Shown here: positions 20,501-29,757 of the stretch, in pieces
Position numbering within the stretch: the first letter of the stretch is position 1
How the letters are laid out: each line of letters starts with the position of its first letter
Assembly: GCA_000482145.1 (NCBI GenBank)
Contig: AUXH01000046.1
Coordinates: 1 to 57,010, forward strand
From: Strigomonas culicis
Taxonomy: Eukaryota > Euglenozoa > Kinetoplastea > Trypanosomatida > Trypanosomatidae
Direction of reading: 5' to 3'
Length of the DNA stretch: 57,010 nucleotides
The notes under the pieces: generated by a model
The model's input: only the letters and a program-made list of their open reading frames with translations
Told to the model about the DNA's origin: nothing
Databases searched by the model: none
Translations under genes and position numbers: made by a program

Positions 20501-21298
20501 GGCCGTGTGCTGGTGGGACTGTGCGGCAAAGACCACCATGTCACACGGGATATCCTCGTCCTCCCGCACAAGAATGACATCGCCGACCCGAATCGCCGCA
20601 TTGCGCTTGCGCTCCCACGTGCTCGTCCGGTCGTTGTAGACGAGCCGCAGCTTGTTGTTGTACAGCGCGTCGTGTCGGTGTCGCTTGACATCGTCGTAGC
20701 CCTCCTTCACCGCCGTCAGCGTGAAGGCGAAAAGCAGCGGCAGGAACGTCGACATGGGGCTCACGGGCGCAATGACAGAGAAGAACTGGAGCAGCACGAC
20801 GAGCAGGAAGTAAAAGTTCAGCGGCCGCGAGAACTGCTCGTACAGATTCTTGAACACAAAGTTCGCTGCCGTGTAGCGGCTGTTCACAGTGGTGTTGTCC
20901 ATATGTTCGCCGGCCACGCGCGTGTCAAGTGGGTAGAAGGTACGCGACAGCGCGGGTCCATCGCCTCTGCCGGAGGTCTCCTGAGAAGACCCCATCGATT
21001 CGTAAGAGAGGATGAGAAAGCTCCTGAACTCCCTGAAACAGTGCACCAGGTGATTGCAAAATCGATGGAGGCTGAAGGTGACAGCAGGGAGCTCGCGTCG
21101 GCAAGTCTTGAGAATCGGCGCGGCCTGCTGTGTCGGCAGCAGCGCGGCAGTGCTATGCAAGGTTGTCGACGACGAGGGGAAGCCACCAGCAGTCCACGCT
21201 ACCGGAGAACGTCGACCAGTGGGAATGTGAAGAGCACCTTCGTCGCGTGCAACAGGCGAAGTGTAGTTGATTGCGGTCGGTTTGACGGAGCCCTGCAT
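17537..21298 (-). CDS. P4-type ATPase (phospholipid flippase)
   Basis: A 1,253-residue P-type ATPase. From the N-terminus: a P4-type entry NSRYTAANFVFKNLYEQFSR, an actuator loop DGEIDLK (Glu280; most P4 enzymes have DGETNLK), an M4 segment IPVSFKFVV, the phosphorylation site SDKTGTMTQN (Asp527), nucleotide-domain KGADDRV, the hinge MLTGDKVETAEQIG, the hinge AVGDGGNDVEMIQTAHVGIG, and a C-terminal membrane region with YSFYKSMLI and FWNSFALTMWNG as in flippases. Such enzymes move aminophospholipids or phosphocholine lipids to the cytosolic leaflet of plasma, Golgi or endosomal membranes. The start is uncertain: the first ATG after the best acceptor is at 21298, while Met at 20995 gives a conventional 1,152-residue enzyme. 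The extra 101 residues show no domain. Confidence 0.9.
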   Translation of the reverse strand: MQGSVKPTAINYTSPVARDEGALHIPTGRRSPVAWTAGGFPSSSTTLHSTAALLPTQQAAPILKTCRRELPAVTFSLHRFCNHLVHCFREFRSFLILSYESMGSSQETSGRGDGPALSRTFYPLDTRVAGEHMDNTTVNSRYTAANFVFKNLYEQFSRPLNFYFLLVVLLQFFSVIAPVSPMSTFLPLLFAFTLTAVKEGYDDVKRHRHDALYNNKLRLVYNDRTSTWERKRNAAIRVGDVILVREDEDIPCDMVVFAAQSHQHTASRVVFVRTDNLDGEIDLKPREVIHFDHLPQDEDVRASDVNGAEEDLLLRVRVPPFLRHTELFCPQPNAIVDAFDACAKWRPRDLPSSSHPEQLVSLTPEHLLLQSCTLRKVYYAVGVAVYTGSETKCGMNKQAAPVKWAQVDRVVSRYSIYIFICQILCTFTFGCIGYAKNKNVSRTFWYLREPAGESGLASFLIYPLRFFLLTTVMIPVSFKFVVDTSKYYMSKTVEWDATMMNEAGEGCTVNNSAILEDLGQVDYVLSDKTGTMTQNVMRLTHLSVAPAYTRLEVPLPREGEALLVDERGPWGAAGPLDAPTASVLRALCLCNTVEVLDDGRLEAASPDELALCHGAAALGVTLTARTRDSTVVTVRGAAAERWKVHHVFPFSSEKKAMSVIVEEEREKVVRLIVKGADDRVRSMAGGRDAEPMGRMEAELRAYAKAGLRTLLVGEKVLTQAELAAFMRQLGEAQRRMEHRALHVDLLRSAMETDVRLLGVTAIEDRLQDGVQKTISDLLAAGVRVWMLTGDKVETAEQIGLSCALYSYGDTVVRLVEGGDAGADDWRQTLSSPDGVGAAARAGDGGSGRVVVVVQGGHVLREILSTPFLAQRFSALTARAVSVICARTTPMQKAEVTQFVKDKGFLTLAVGDGGNDVEMIQTAHVGIGIVGKEGQQAARAADFAVWQFRHLRPLLFVHGQQAYLRTAYIIKYSFYKSMLISFIQVAYNVVGAYYSGATFWNSFALTMWNGCYTLPQTFFYCLDRAAPRTILEEHPVLYRLTRRNEEMRPAEFFVCYVFRGILQSCLLLFLVMWLFNPSYAQAADGGAATRDVDFSVAYTSLMLSQVVCVFSESHTVTWHNLLWLVGMPVAYVVSTSMYSDVTALQYYGVFARSLSLENVLASIAFATWLVLPVLFCRWLRHAFFPNPRDVLAEREKKRIQKLVRTKALPQPANALSRLWGALAPLPELHSTYVPSNALPDEVPVDAPLREVAAV

Positions 21299-21925
21299 AC
21301 GGCACAACGGCTTCCACAGCTAAGTCGTATATAAATGCTATAAAACAAAATGAGCAAAAAAAAAATAGTAGTGAATAGTTAATACAATTATATGAAGAGT
21401 TTATTGATACAATGCTGAGCCGGCTGCCGTGCAGGGAACAGTCACCGTAAAGTCTAACAAAGGAAATACCAACAGGTAGATGCGCCTTGCTTACGCAGGC
21501 ATAGAGCAACACCAGAATAGTAATTCTAGATGGTATCCTTTAACAGCATGATGGTCAAATGTGATGATAAACGAAGAAGAGGGAAAGATAAGTACATTCA
21601 TGTGTCAAGAGTGCACACACGTGGATCCTACGGGGAAGAAAGTGAAAGTAAAACATCGTCGGAGGTGCAACCAAAGCACGCAACAAGCTTTTTTTTTTTG
21701 TGTGTGTCTGTGTCTCTCTACTTTATCACCTCTAGTGTAGTTGTCGTGACGACTCTTCTTTGCACATAGTCATCTCGGTAACGATGGAATAGTAACGATC
21801 GTCACAGTTTTGAGCAAGGCAAACGAAAGGAAACAGTGTAGTATACATGAAATCAGCAATATCATATGAACACGGAGAAAAATAAAACGGCGTAGAGGCA
21901 CGCATCTAGCCTACGCAGTCGCTTG
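21299..21925. other. Spacer; no gene seen
   Basis: Contains the P4-ATPase acceptor and the 3' UTR of the LRR protein. A plus-strand tract of T's followed by TGTGTGTCTG lies near 21690-21715. No coding frame with a recognisable product was found. Confidence 0.6.
21338..21370 (-). promoter_or_regulatory. Candidate spliced-leader acceptor of the P4-ATPase
   Basis: On the minus strand a run of T's, then GCTCATTTTGTTTTATAG, places an AG at 21339-21338. The first ATG downstream is 21298, in frame with the flippase, giving a 39-nt 5' UTR and the longer N-terminus. Confidence 0.5.
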
Positions 21926-24900
21926 TCAGTGCTTGCCCTCTCTGAGCCGCTTGGCATAGAGTGGGTCTGCTTGGAATTCCTGCATGATGTGCTGGTTATG
22001 CACGTTATTCATCTTCTTTTTCTTCTTTTGTAACTGCGCGTACACGCCGACACCCCACTGCTCCGCCGCCGACGGCACCGCATTAACGGACTGGGCCGAA
22101 GACGTCGGCCTGCTCGCGTCTTTACTGAGCGTCGTCGCACGCTTCTTCTCCTTCTTTGTCGGGAAGGGTGCCGAATCAGGGCGCGCTGCCAGATCCTCTG
22201 ACGTGACGTCGAAGGAGTATGTGTTCGTCGTGCTAGGAGCCGGGGCGGCCTGCGGGAAGGCCACGGGAACGTCGAAGTTGCTGAGCGGGGCAGGAGCGGC
22301 GACGTGCATCGCCTTCTTGAGGAGCGCACCGATCGGGTCCGCGTTGTCCTCGAGCTGCTCGAAGCGGAGCTCCACCTTCTCGTAGTCCTCATCGTCGTCC
22401 TCGTCCGCCGGGTGCAGCAGGCGGCGCAGGCGGCGGCGCAGTGCGGCACCGCGCCAGACGGGTTGAATTCTGCGCGCCGCCATCTCGCGTCGGTAGGCCT
22501 CGGACTGTTTCCGCTCGGCGTCCAGTGTGCGGCGCAGCGCCTGGGCGCGCCGCACCAGCACCAGCCCGACAAGCCACTCGCCGATGATGCCGCGCGCCTT
22601 CTTCTCCCGCTGCATCAGTGCGCGATAGTGATAGCCGCTGCCGCGCACGTGCACGTTCGTGTGCTCGTACAGCAAGCCGACGCGCTCGGTCGGGATGTGC
22701 TGGAGGCAGGTCTGCAGCAGCTGCAGGTGCTCGCGCTTCCCTCGCTCCGCCACGTCGTTCGACACGTTGTACAGCGAGGGGAAGTACATTTGGCCGCGCG
22801 ACACGCTCTTCTCCCGCAGCTGCTCCTCCACGCCCTCCGCCATGTAGAACTTACGCCGCACAAAGGTCTGCTGGGTCTCCAGCACGGTGCGCTGCGTGCT
22901 GCAGTACTCGTCCCACACACTGGCGGCCCACACCAACTGGTACGCGCGCGCGAAGGAGCCTATGTAGGCCAGCACCCACTTGGCGGCGCTCTCCCCTGAA
23001 GGCAGCCCTCGGCCCCAACTGGAAGCAGCGCCAGCATCGTCGTGCGCAGACGCACTCACGGGGTTGTTGTTGAGTTCCTGCAAGCAGGGGAAGAGCCGAC
23101 AGAACGTTGCCGCGTCCGTCGCGTTGCTGTTGCTGTCCATGAGGGGGTTCTGGCTGACGTCGAGAGACGTGAGGCGCGTGGCGGTGAGCAAGGGGTACAA
23201 GGCGGAGACATCGGCAAGTGCGTTGTGGCCCAGCTTGACGGTCACCAGGCGTGTGCACAGCTGTAGGCCGGTGATGCGCGTGAGCTGGTTCGACTCGGCG
23301 TTCAACAGCACCAAGTGCGGCATCCAGACAAACGTCTCCTCACGCAACTCCTTCAGTACGTTGTCGGCAATGTAGAGTTCGGTAAGGAACGGAAAGCAAC
23401 GCGGGGACAGTGTCCCAGGCACCGCCGCATCCGCCGCGGTTGTGGTACTACCGCCCGCACCACCCCCAGGAAAGAGAGAGAGCATGTGGTTCTCGGAGGC
23501 ATACAGCTTGCGGAGCAGAAGGTTGTGCCCGCTCAAGGCATCGAGCGATTGGATGAAATTGTTGGACACGTTGAGCTCCTCCAACAGATGCAGCTGCGAC
23601 ACTCCCTCCACACTCTGTAACTTGTTCCGGTTCACGTGCAGCATTTGCAACAGCGAGCAGGTGAGCAGCGGCAGCAGCGACGTCAGCTGGTTCGCCTGTG
23701 CCTGCAGTTCGACGAGAGAGCTGAAGAGAAAACGGCCCACGCCCTCGACGGTGGAGAGCATATTGGACGAGATGTTGAGATGCGTTATGCGGCAGCGAGA
23801 CGACAGTGCATGCTCCTGGGCCGCGGCGATGCTGCGAAGGGCGGAGCCCACCCGCCGTTTGGCCACCGCGTCATCGCGTTGCGTCTGCTGTTGCTGTTGT
23901 GGTTGCTGCTGCTGCTGCAGGAGGATGCTGCCTAACTTGTTGTCACTCACACTCAGGCGCCGCAGCGAAGCAAAGCAGAGGAGAATGTCGGCCAAAGGCA
24001 GCTCCTTCATCTTGTTACTGCCCAAGTCGAGTTCCTGCACGAGGTTGCACACCGCAATGTATCTTTCCCCCAACCAGTGGTTCGCGGTGCTGGGCATCGG
24101 AGCGGAGGCGAGTCGCGCGTTCCCCGCCCCCACACCGTTGCGTCTGTTAGCGACGGTGATGTTCAGCTTGACTAGATCGGCAAAATCGACGGCCTGTATA
24201 TTCTCCAGTGCAAAGGTCAGAGACTGCAAGTACTGCGCCGCACGCCGCACATCCCCCTGCGCGGCGTGCAGTGCGCTCGACTGCAGGGAGCGAAAGCGTG
24301 CGGCGTCGAGCAGAACGGCGTCGCTCTTGTCGCCGTCGGCCGCTGGTGCGTCGCCCACCGAGTGCCGTGGGGACAATGGACTACTCAGTCCGGGACTGAA
24401 GGCGGTCGAGGAGGATGACGCCGTCCCGGGGCGGCTGCTGTTGGGGGTGCTGAGACCGTCTGCGAGAGCCGCATTCGTGGCGCGCGCCTTCGTACTTTTC
24501 AGCGCCTCGCCGAGATCGTCCCGCGTAGCCTGCAGGACCTTCTCCGCTTGGCGAAACCACACGGAGCACTCGACCCGCTCGCGCTCGAGCATCTGCCTCT
24601 GCAGCAGCAGCAGCTCCAGGCCGGTCGCCACGGTGTGGGACGGCCCTCCCACGACCACCTCCCTCACCGTGATTGCACCGGCACCGGCTGTGGCGCCGCC
24701 CACCTGGCTCAGCAGGTCGCGCTTTTCACCCTCAAAGGCGCGGACCGACTCCGCATGCCGCTCCTTCTCCGCCTGCATCTGCCGCTCGCGCCGCTCCGCC
24801 GCCTCCTTCAGGAGGCCGTCGCGGTCCTGCAGCTCCCGCCTCAGCAGGTCCGCAATGTCGGCGCTCTCGAGCTGCTGGATGTTCTGCGCGATAAGGCGGT

Positions 24901-26863
24901 GCTCCAGAAAGACGTTGCTGGCGAGTTGTGCCGTCGCCTGCACCTCGCGCAGCTCCACGGCCTGCCGTGCCAGGGCACGGTTGCGCGACTCGCTGGCGCG
25001 CAGATCCTGGTAGGCCGCCAGCTCGGCGTCGACCAGCGCCTCATACGTGCTCTCGCTGTCCTGGAGACACTTGACGATGCGCTGGGCAATGTCCTCGCGC
25101 TGCAGCGCCAGGTGGTCCAGGTAGGAGTGGACGCGACGGTCCTCCTCGCGCATCTGCTTCCGCTCCATCGCCTCGCGCTGGATAAGAAAGGACTCCAGCG
25201 CAGCCTGCTGCTGAATCGTTCGGATCGTCTGCGTCGTTGGGAGAAGATGCGGGTCGGAGGTGGTGGCTGGCGCGTTCGGGCCCGTTGGTTTCGGCACAGA
25301 CATGCTGGTGCTCTCGGTGACCTCTTCCGTGTCGTGCTTGGTCGGCAAGAGCGCCTCGACTCTTGCCTCAAACGGCTGGAGGGCCACCTTCCCCCGCTTG
25401 TCCTGTTCCTTCTGCCGTTGGGCCTGGGACACCCGGCGGTGATTCTCGCGATACACACTCTTCAGCTGCGCCTTGGTCTGCTCTTCCAGCTTTCGGTCCC
25501 GCTCTTCCATCGTCTGGATCCGCGCCATAATGTCCGCGTGGCGCTCCATGTGCAAAACGGAGGCGTGTCGCTGAACCGTTGGAGGAGGCGGAGCCCCGCT
25601 TCGCGTGCCGGGAGCCGTCGCTCCTGCAGCCGGGTGGTCGTTGGCCTTTTCTGCCGCTGGAGCCGTATCTGCGTGCGTAGGGGAAGCGAGGGCTCTGCGC
25701 GCCTGCTCCTCCTCCAAAGCCGTCACCGCAATCTCCTTTTGCTGCACGATGGTGTCCCACTGCTCGCGCACCTCCGTCGTCTCCGTGGACGGCACCACCT
25801 CATAACTGTACAGTGGGAGGAGCAGCGGCACGCTCGGTTCCACCGTGGCGCTGCACGTGGGTTGCGGCGCGGGGGTCACCGTCTCCTCGCTGCGGAGGAT
25901 GGCCGGGAGCTCCTTTTCCCAGTCGGGGCTCAGATCCTTCGGGGCGGCGGGGGCCTTGGGGCTGGCTGGAGCTGCTTCGCCCTTCGCGTGTTCCTCTTCT
26001 TCAACGTTCTCCTTCTCGTCCTCCTTCCACTGCTCTTGACAGACACTGAAGCGCTTCACGAGCTGACGGGCTCGCACCAGCACCTCGTCCTCTTCTGCAT
26101 CATCGTCCGTATCTTCTGCACTCAAAGGGTCGTTCCACAGGAGGTCTTCCTTCTCCGCCTCGCTGTTCGACGGCGCCGTGCCTACCACCTCGCGTGCCGC
26201 GGCCGCCTTGGCCAAATAGCTCGAGGCCTCCTGAAGAAGCTGGTCTGCGACCTCCACCACCTCGTCGTCCGCATCGACCGGTGTCGCCTTCTTCTGGTGC
26301 TGCGCGGAGAGGTCGGCAATGGCCTTCTGGGCTAACTTCTGCTGCACGGTCCCCGTACCGCCGGCGCCGCTGCACAGCATGAAGGCGACCTCCTCCTGTC
26401 GCCTGCCGGCGCGGAGAATGTCCAGGTACTTTTTAGCGCCTGCATCCTCTACACTAGTCCCTGTCGCGCTCACATCACTGCCCAGCTTGGCACGCTCGGC
26501 ATGTGCGTCGTCGATGGCGGCTGTGACGTTGGCGGTGAAGGCGCTAGAAGTGAGCGCGTTCAGTGCGGACGTGTACTTGATGGCGGCCGCCTCCACGTTG
26601 AGGTTTAGTAGGTCCTCCCGCGTCATACGTTCGACAACGGATCGCGCGTCGTCGACCCCATCACCGGTGCCGTCCTCATCGTCTCCATCCGAGACGCCTG
26701 TCAGGAAGAGGTCTCGGTCGCCGTACGCATTGACAAAGTGACTTTGGGCCTGCATATCCAACAGGGTATCGTACGGCCCCTCCACACCGTACTCAGCCAA
26801 GAGCAGAGCCTCCTCCTGCTCTGTCATGGGACGGAGCGACGGCGGCGGAGTGTTCTCTGACAT
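21926..26863 (-). CDS. Large coiled-coil, leucine-rich repeat and IQ-motif protein
   Basis: A 1,645-residue protein. Residues 1-450 are acidic and low-complexity; about 450-830 are long charged helices (for example RDGLLKEAAERRERQMQAEK) forming coiled coil. A run of LRRs spans roughly 935-1250 with repeating LxxLxLxxN cores such as LVQELDLGSNKMKELPL, LEELNVSNNFIQSLDAL and LVTVKLGHNALADVSAL. It is interrupted near 978 by a Gln-rich stretch. An IQ-like motif (RRIQPVWRGAALRRRLRR) lies at about 1458-1480 and could bind calmodulin or a centrin. The order coiled coil-LRR-IQ resembles LRRIQ1 and other ciliary/axonemal LRR proteins, so a flagellar or cytoskeletal role is plausible but inferred. The start is the first ATG of the open frame, with acceptor candidates at about 26909 and closer. 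Confidence 0.85.
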   Translation of the reverse strand: MSENTPPPSLRPMTEQEEALLLAEYGVEGPYDTLLDMQAQSHFVNAYGDRDLFLTGVSDGDDEDGTGDGVDDARSVVERMTREDLLNLNVEAAAIKYTSALNALTSSAFTANVTAAIDDAHAERAKLGSDVSATGTSVEDAGAKKYLDILRAGRRQEEVAFMLCSGAGGTGTVQQKLAQKAIADLSAQHQKKATPVDADDEVVEVADQLLQEASSYLAKAAAAREVVGTAPSNSEAEKEDLLWNDPLSAEDTDDDAEEDEVLVRARQLVKRFSVCQEQWKEDEKENVEEEEHAKGEAAPASPKAPAAPKDLSPDWEKELPAILRSEETVTPAPQPTCSATVEPSVPLLLPLYSYEVVPSTETTEVREQWDTIVQQKEIAVTALEEEQARRALASPTHADTAPAAEKANDHPAAGATAPGTRSGAPPPPTVQRHASVLHMERHADIMARIQTMEERDRKLEEQTKAQLKSVYRENHRRVSQAQRQKEQDKRGKVALQPFEARVEALLPTKHDTEEVTESTSMSVPKPTGPNAPATTSDPHLLPTTQTIRTIQQQAALESFLIQREAMERKQMREEDRRVHSYLDHLALQREDIAQRIVKCLQDSESTYEALVDAELAAYQDLRASESRNRALARQAVELREVQATAQLASNVFLEHRLIAQNIQQLESADIADLLRRELQDRDGLLKEAAERRERQMQAEKERHAESVRAFEGEKRDLLSQVGGATAGAGAITVREVVVGGPSHTVATGLELLLLQRQMLERERVECSVWFRQAEKVLQATRDDLGEALKSTKARATNAALADGLSTPNSSRPGTASSSSTAFSPGLSSPLSPRHSVGDAPAADGDKSDAVLLDAARFRSLQSSALHAAQGDVRRAAQYLQSLTFALENIQAVDFADLVKLNITVANRRNGVGAGNARLASAPMPSTANHWLGERYIAVCNLVQELDLGSNKMKELPLADILLCFASLRRLSVSDNKLGSILLQQQQQPQQQQQTQRDDAVAKRRVGSALRSIAAAQEHALSSRCRITHLNISSNMLSTVEGVGRFLFSSLVELQAQANQLTSLLPLLTCSLLQMLHVNRNKLQSVEGVSQLHLLEELNVSNNFIQSLDALSGHNLLLRKLYASENHMLSLFPGGGAGGSTTTAADAAVPGTLSPRCFPFLTELYIADNVLKELREETFVWMPHLVLLNAESNQLTRITGLQLCTRLVTVKLGHNALADVSALYPLLTATRLTSLDVSQNPLMDSNSNATDAATFCRLFPCLQELNNNPVSASAHDDAGAASSWGRGLPSGESAAKWVLAYIGSFARAYQLVWAASVWDEYCSTQRTVLETQQTFVRRKFYMAEGVEEQLREKSVSRGQMYFPSLYNVSNDVAERGKREHLQLLQTCLQHIPTERVGLLYEHTNVHVRGSGYHYRALMQREKKARGIIGEWLVGLVLVRRAQALRRTLDAERKQSEAYRREMAARRIQPVWRGAALRRRLRRLLHPADEDDDEDYEKVELRFEQLEDNADPIGALLKKAMHVAAPAPLSNFDVPVAFPQAAPAPSTTNTYSFDVTSEDLAARPDSAPFPTKKEKKRATTLSKDASRPTSSAQSVNAVPSAAEQWGVGVYAQLQKKKKKMNNVHNQHIMQEFQADPLYAKRLREGKH

Positions 26864-27432
26864 GAGACCTGTAAAACTAAAGAACTACTTTTTTTTGTAG
26901 TAGAAATCTTACATTAACAATAAAAAGGAAGCAAAAAGAAAGAAAAAAAAACAGTTTATTGCATTCACTGGCAAGCAATACAGATGGCTTATCTATAAAT
27001 ATACGGAGATATACTCGCGCTGTGCTATCGGTTCAGCTCCATGTTGAAGAGGAATAGGAGAAGGAAAAAAAATGATTGAGAGGCTTTTCACATACTCACA
27101 CACACAAAAACAGTCCACCGAAAAACATTGCTGCTACTCATCACGCTACAAAACATGTGCTACAAGGTTTTTTTTTTCTTTTCAGTAATAATAGTAATAA
27201 TTGTGAGGAGAAATCAAAGTCATTACCTTCAGGTAAAAAACTTATTGTTATCGTTTCTTTTTTTGTTGTAGTGTATATTTATTTCTTTACGCTTCAGTAT
27301 TTTTTTTTGTTCTGTTCCTTACCGCTTCTTGCCGTGTGTACAGTATACACACCTTCAGTAGGAATTGTTACTCTGAGCGTGTGTACAATAGTGTCTATGC
27401 GTTCGTTTTCTTCCGTCCTTTCCTTTGATTCT
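26864..27432. other. Spacer; no gene seen
   Basis: Next to 26863 the minus strand has T-rich tracts ending in TTAATGTAAG (AG at 26909-26908) and TTTTACAG. The rest is AT-rich, with T homopolymers at about 27168-27180 and 27300-27310, expected to be the 3' UTR of the TTLL gene. Confidence 0.55.
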
Positions 27433-29421
27433 CTATGACTCCGCTTCCAAGGCGCTCAGATCCTTCTCCGATAGGAGCCGCGTCTTGGTGAACAGCAGAA
27501 TGTCGCTCTGCATCGCTCTACACGCTCCGTTGATGGGGCTGTCGGTCTGCAGCGCGGCAGCGGCGGGGAGCGGCGGGAACAGCCGCTTGAACCCCCTCGC
27601 GTATTCAAGCTCGTCGCGCAGGCGGCACGCCACCTCCTCCTTGTGTGGCAGCGACGGGGCTGGCTGGCCCTGGTGGCCCTGCTGCTCCGCCAGCGTGTGC
27701 ACGAAGGGCATCATGCACGGGTCCACGCGCTGAATGATGTTCGCGTCATTGAAGAAGGGGGCCAGCTGCTGCGGATCGCGCTCGAAAGGTTCCAGCCGCG
27801 CGATGTTGAGCATATCGGCGACCACGTTTGTCTTCGTGGTGTAGTCGAAGGCAGAGCTGCTCTCGAGCGACGGAAGGGTGTTCACCTCCACCAAGTAGGG
27901 GCGCCGGTCCGTGTCCAGCATGACATCAAAGCCGTACAGCTCTATGAACGAACCGGGCGTCTCCGCGTGTGCCACCGCGTTGGCAATGGCCGGCTTCACG
28001 GCCATGAGCGTGCGTGTGATGAGCAGCGCAATGTCTTCCTTCAGCTTCGCGGAAGCGCTCGCGTAGCCTGCCGGGACCACGGGGCCGCTGTTCGCGTCCA
28101 CGTAGTCCCATAAGCGCTGCAGGCTCCACTTGAGCTCAAACTCAGGGACTGTAGGGGCCGCCGCTATGTTCGGCGGAGCGTCCCTTTCACTCGTGTCGTC
28201 CGCGGTGAGCTGGGCGTCCTCGAAAGACGGACGGCTATTTTCGTCAATGATGCCGTGCATGTGCGAGGCGCCCCCCGCCTGCTTGTACCGCCGGCCAACG
28301 GAGTAGTTGGTAAGGTGCTTGAAGCGGGCCGCAACGGTGTTCAGGTTGTCGCTCTCGCCCGCGTCTGCCTGCGGCGCGTAGACGTCCGCCGCGAGGCGCA
28401 CCAGGCCCTCCTCGTGGAGGTACACCACGAGCGGATCGTACGACGTGACGCATACATACAGCCGCAAGTCCATCTTGCGCCCGTTCAGCAGGTAGGGGTC
28501 CTCAAGGTACTCCTGCACCACATAGTCCGTCAGCAGCTTACTGACGGGCTGCACGAGGGTCTGTCGGTTGATCTCTCGCACGACTTGCTCCCACGAAGCA
28601 GCGTTCGTGATGCCACCCTTTGTGATCCAGATGCCACGCCCGCAGCTGCCGCGCGCCGGCTTCCAGATGAAGTGTTGGGACGGGGATGCTTTCTTGAAGA
28701 CGTCCATGAGCGTCTCCCGCTCCGCGGGATAGAGCCACGTCTTGGGCACAAAGCGATACTTCTCCTCCACTGCCCTGGCGCTCCGCGCGCCCTCCTCGCC
28801 ACGCGAGACCGCGTCCGTCAGAAACTGCTGCATGTTGCGCAAGTTACGGCCGAGACCGCGCTTGCAGCCCACGTTGCGGTGGCTGTAAGGGTAGTGGTTG
28901 AACTTCTGCTGCGCACACTGCATGGACAGTGCACTGTAGTGCTCCATGGCTTCCGGCGTGGAGCCCTTCAGCATCCGAACCGCCAGTGTCGTTCCGCTGC
29001 CGTCCGGCTTGTCCACACTCACCGTTTGGAAGGGCATGGAACGACCCCAAATAAGATTGGCCCGTACGTTCTTGTTTTGGCTCAACTGGATGCGCTTAAA
29101 CCCCGCCTTGAGTAACGGCAAGCGCAGCGCATAGTACTCGGAGCTCGAGGACGTGATGGTGAAGAGCGGATGCGCGTTCCCGAGGTGCTCTGCGAACAGC
29201 AAAGGTTCTGCAGCCTTTGCATTAGTAGGGCGGTACGAGGGTGAGGCGACACAACGGCCGCCGTTCCCCACTACGTCGCGCATCCGTGGAAAGTAGAAGG
29301 AGGGCTTACAGTAGGGGTTCGAGGACCGTTTCAAGTGGACCCCTACGACGGTGGCCGCAGTGGACCTCTGCACCAGGGACGATGATGTGCTCGGCATTCT
29401 GAGAATGCCGCTTGTCGACAT
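27433..29421 (-). CDS. Tubulin-tyrosine ligase-like protein (TTLL)
   Basis: A 662-residue protein whose residues about 190-560 carry the ATP-grasp fold of the TTL family. Visible motifs are the ATP-binding loop KPARGSCGRGIWIT (about 253-266), VVQEYLEDPYLLNGRKMDLR (about 300-320), HLTNYSV (about 366-372) and the metal-binding block LYGFDVMLDTDRRPYLVEVN ending near 510, followed by TLPSLESSSAFD. Family members add tyrosine, glutamate or glycine to tubulin tails. The length and long N-terminus point to a polyglutamylase/polyglycylase-type TTLL rather than a simple tyrosine ligase, but the subtype cannot be fixed by eye. The flagellate axoneme and subpellicular microtubules are the likely substrates. 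The ATG at 29421 lies about 22 nt after an acceptor (CCTTTCTTTCGAG, AG at 29445-29444). Confidence 0.9.
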   Translation of the reverse strand: MSTSGILRMPSTSSSLVQRSTAATVVGVHLKRSSNPYCKPSFYFPRMRDVVGNGGRCVASPSYRPTNAKAAEPLLFAEHLGNAHPLFTITSSSSEYYALRLPLLKAGFKRIQLSQNKNVRANLIWGRSMPFQTVSVDKPDGSGTTLAVRMLKGSTPEAMEHYSALSMQCAQQKFNHYPYSHRNVGCKRGLGRNLRNMQQFLTDAVSRGEEGARSARAVEEKYRFVPKTWLYPAERETLMDVFKKASPSQHFIWKPARGSCGRGIWITKGGITNAASWEQVVREINRQTLVQPVSKLLTDYVVQEYLEDPYLLNGRKMDLRLYVCVTSYDPLVVYLHEEGLVRLAADVYAPQADAGESDNLNTVAARFKHLTNYSVGRRYKQAGGASHMHGIIDENSRPSFEDAQLTADDTSERDAPPNIAAAPTVPEFELKWSLQRLWDYVDANSGPVVPAGYASASAKLKEDIALLITRTLMAVKPAIANAVAHAETPGSFIELYGFDVMLDTDRRPYLVEVNTLPSLESSSAFDYTTKTNVVADMLNIARLEPFERDPQQLAPFFNDANIIQRVDPCMMPFVHTLAEQQGHQGQPAPSLPHKEEVACRLRDELEYARGFKRLFPPLPAAAALQTDSPINGACRAMQSDILLFTKTRLLSEKDLSALEAES

Positions 29422-29757
29422 GGTTCACACGCCGACGACACTTCTCGAAAGAAAGGAGATGGGGGGGGGGGACAACAAAAATAAGTAAGCAAAAATAAAA
29501 CAAACACAACGGCGGCTAAACTAAAAGCAATACTGTCTATAATCCAATCTAGTACCGTGCGCTTAAAACGATCAGGAAAAAAAAAGTGTGGGAAAAGAAA
29601 GGCAATGAGACCGTACAAGAGGATAATTGACCTGTTTTCTGAGAGCACATGAAATGGAACCAGTGCATAACGTCTCAGAAAAAAAAAAGACATATATTTA
29701 TATATGCGACGGTGCATTCTATCATACGAGTCTATGTTTGTTTCTCATCGTTGCTCG
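29422..29757. other. Spacer; splice signal of TTLL and 3' UTR of RecQ, no gene seen
   Basis: Contains a run of about 13 G's at 29460-29471 (C-tract on the coding strand) next to the TTLL acceptor, and AT-rich sequence further right. Confidence 0.55.

Noticed and set aside
18200..21334. Plus-strand ORF of 1,044 codons opposite the P4-ATPase
   Set aside because: Low-complexity, His/Arg-rich translation without any domain; the minus strand contains all P-type ATPase motifs.
23442..26335. Plus-strand ORFs of 523 and 595 codons opposite the LRR gene
   Set aside because: Ser/Arg/Cys- and Leu/Arg-rich antisense readings; LRR, coiled coil and IQ motifs are on the other strand.
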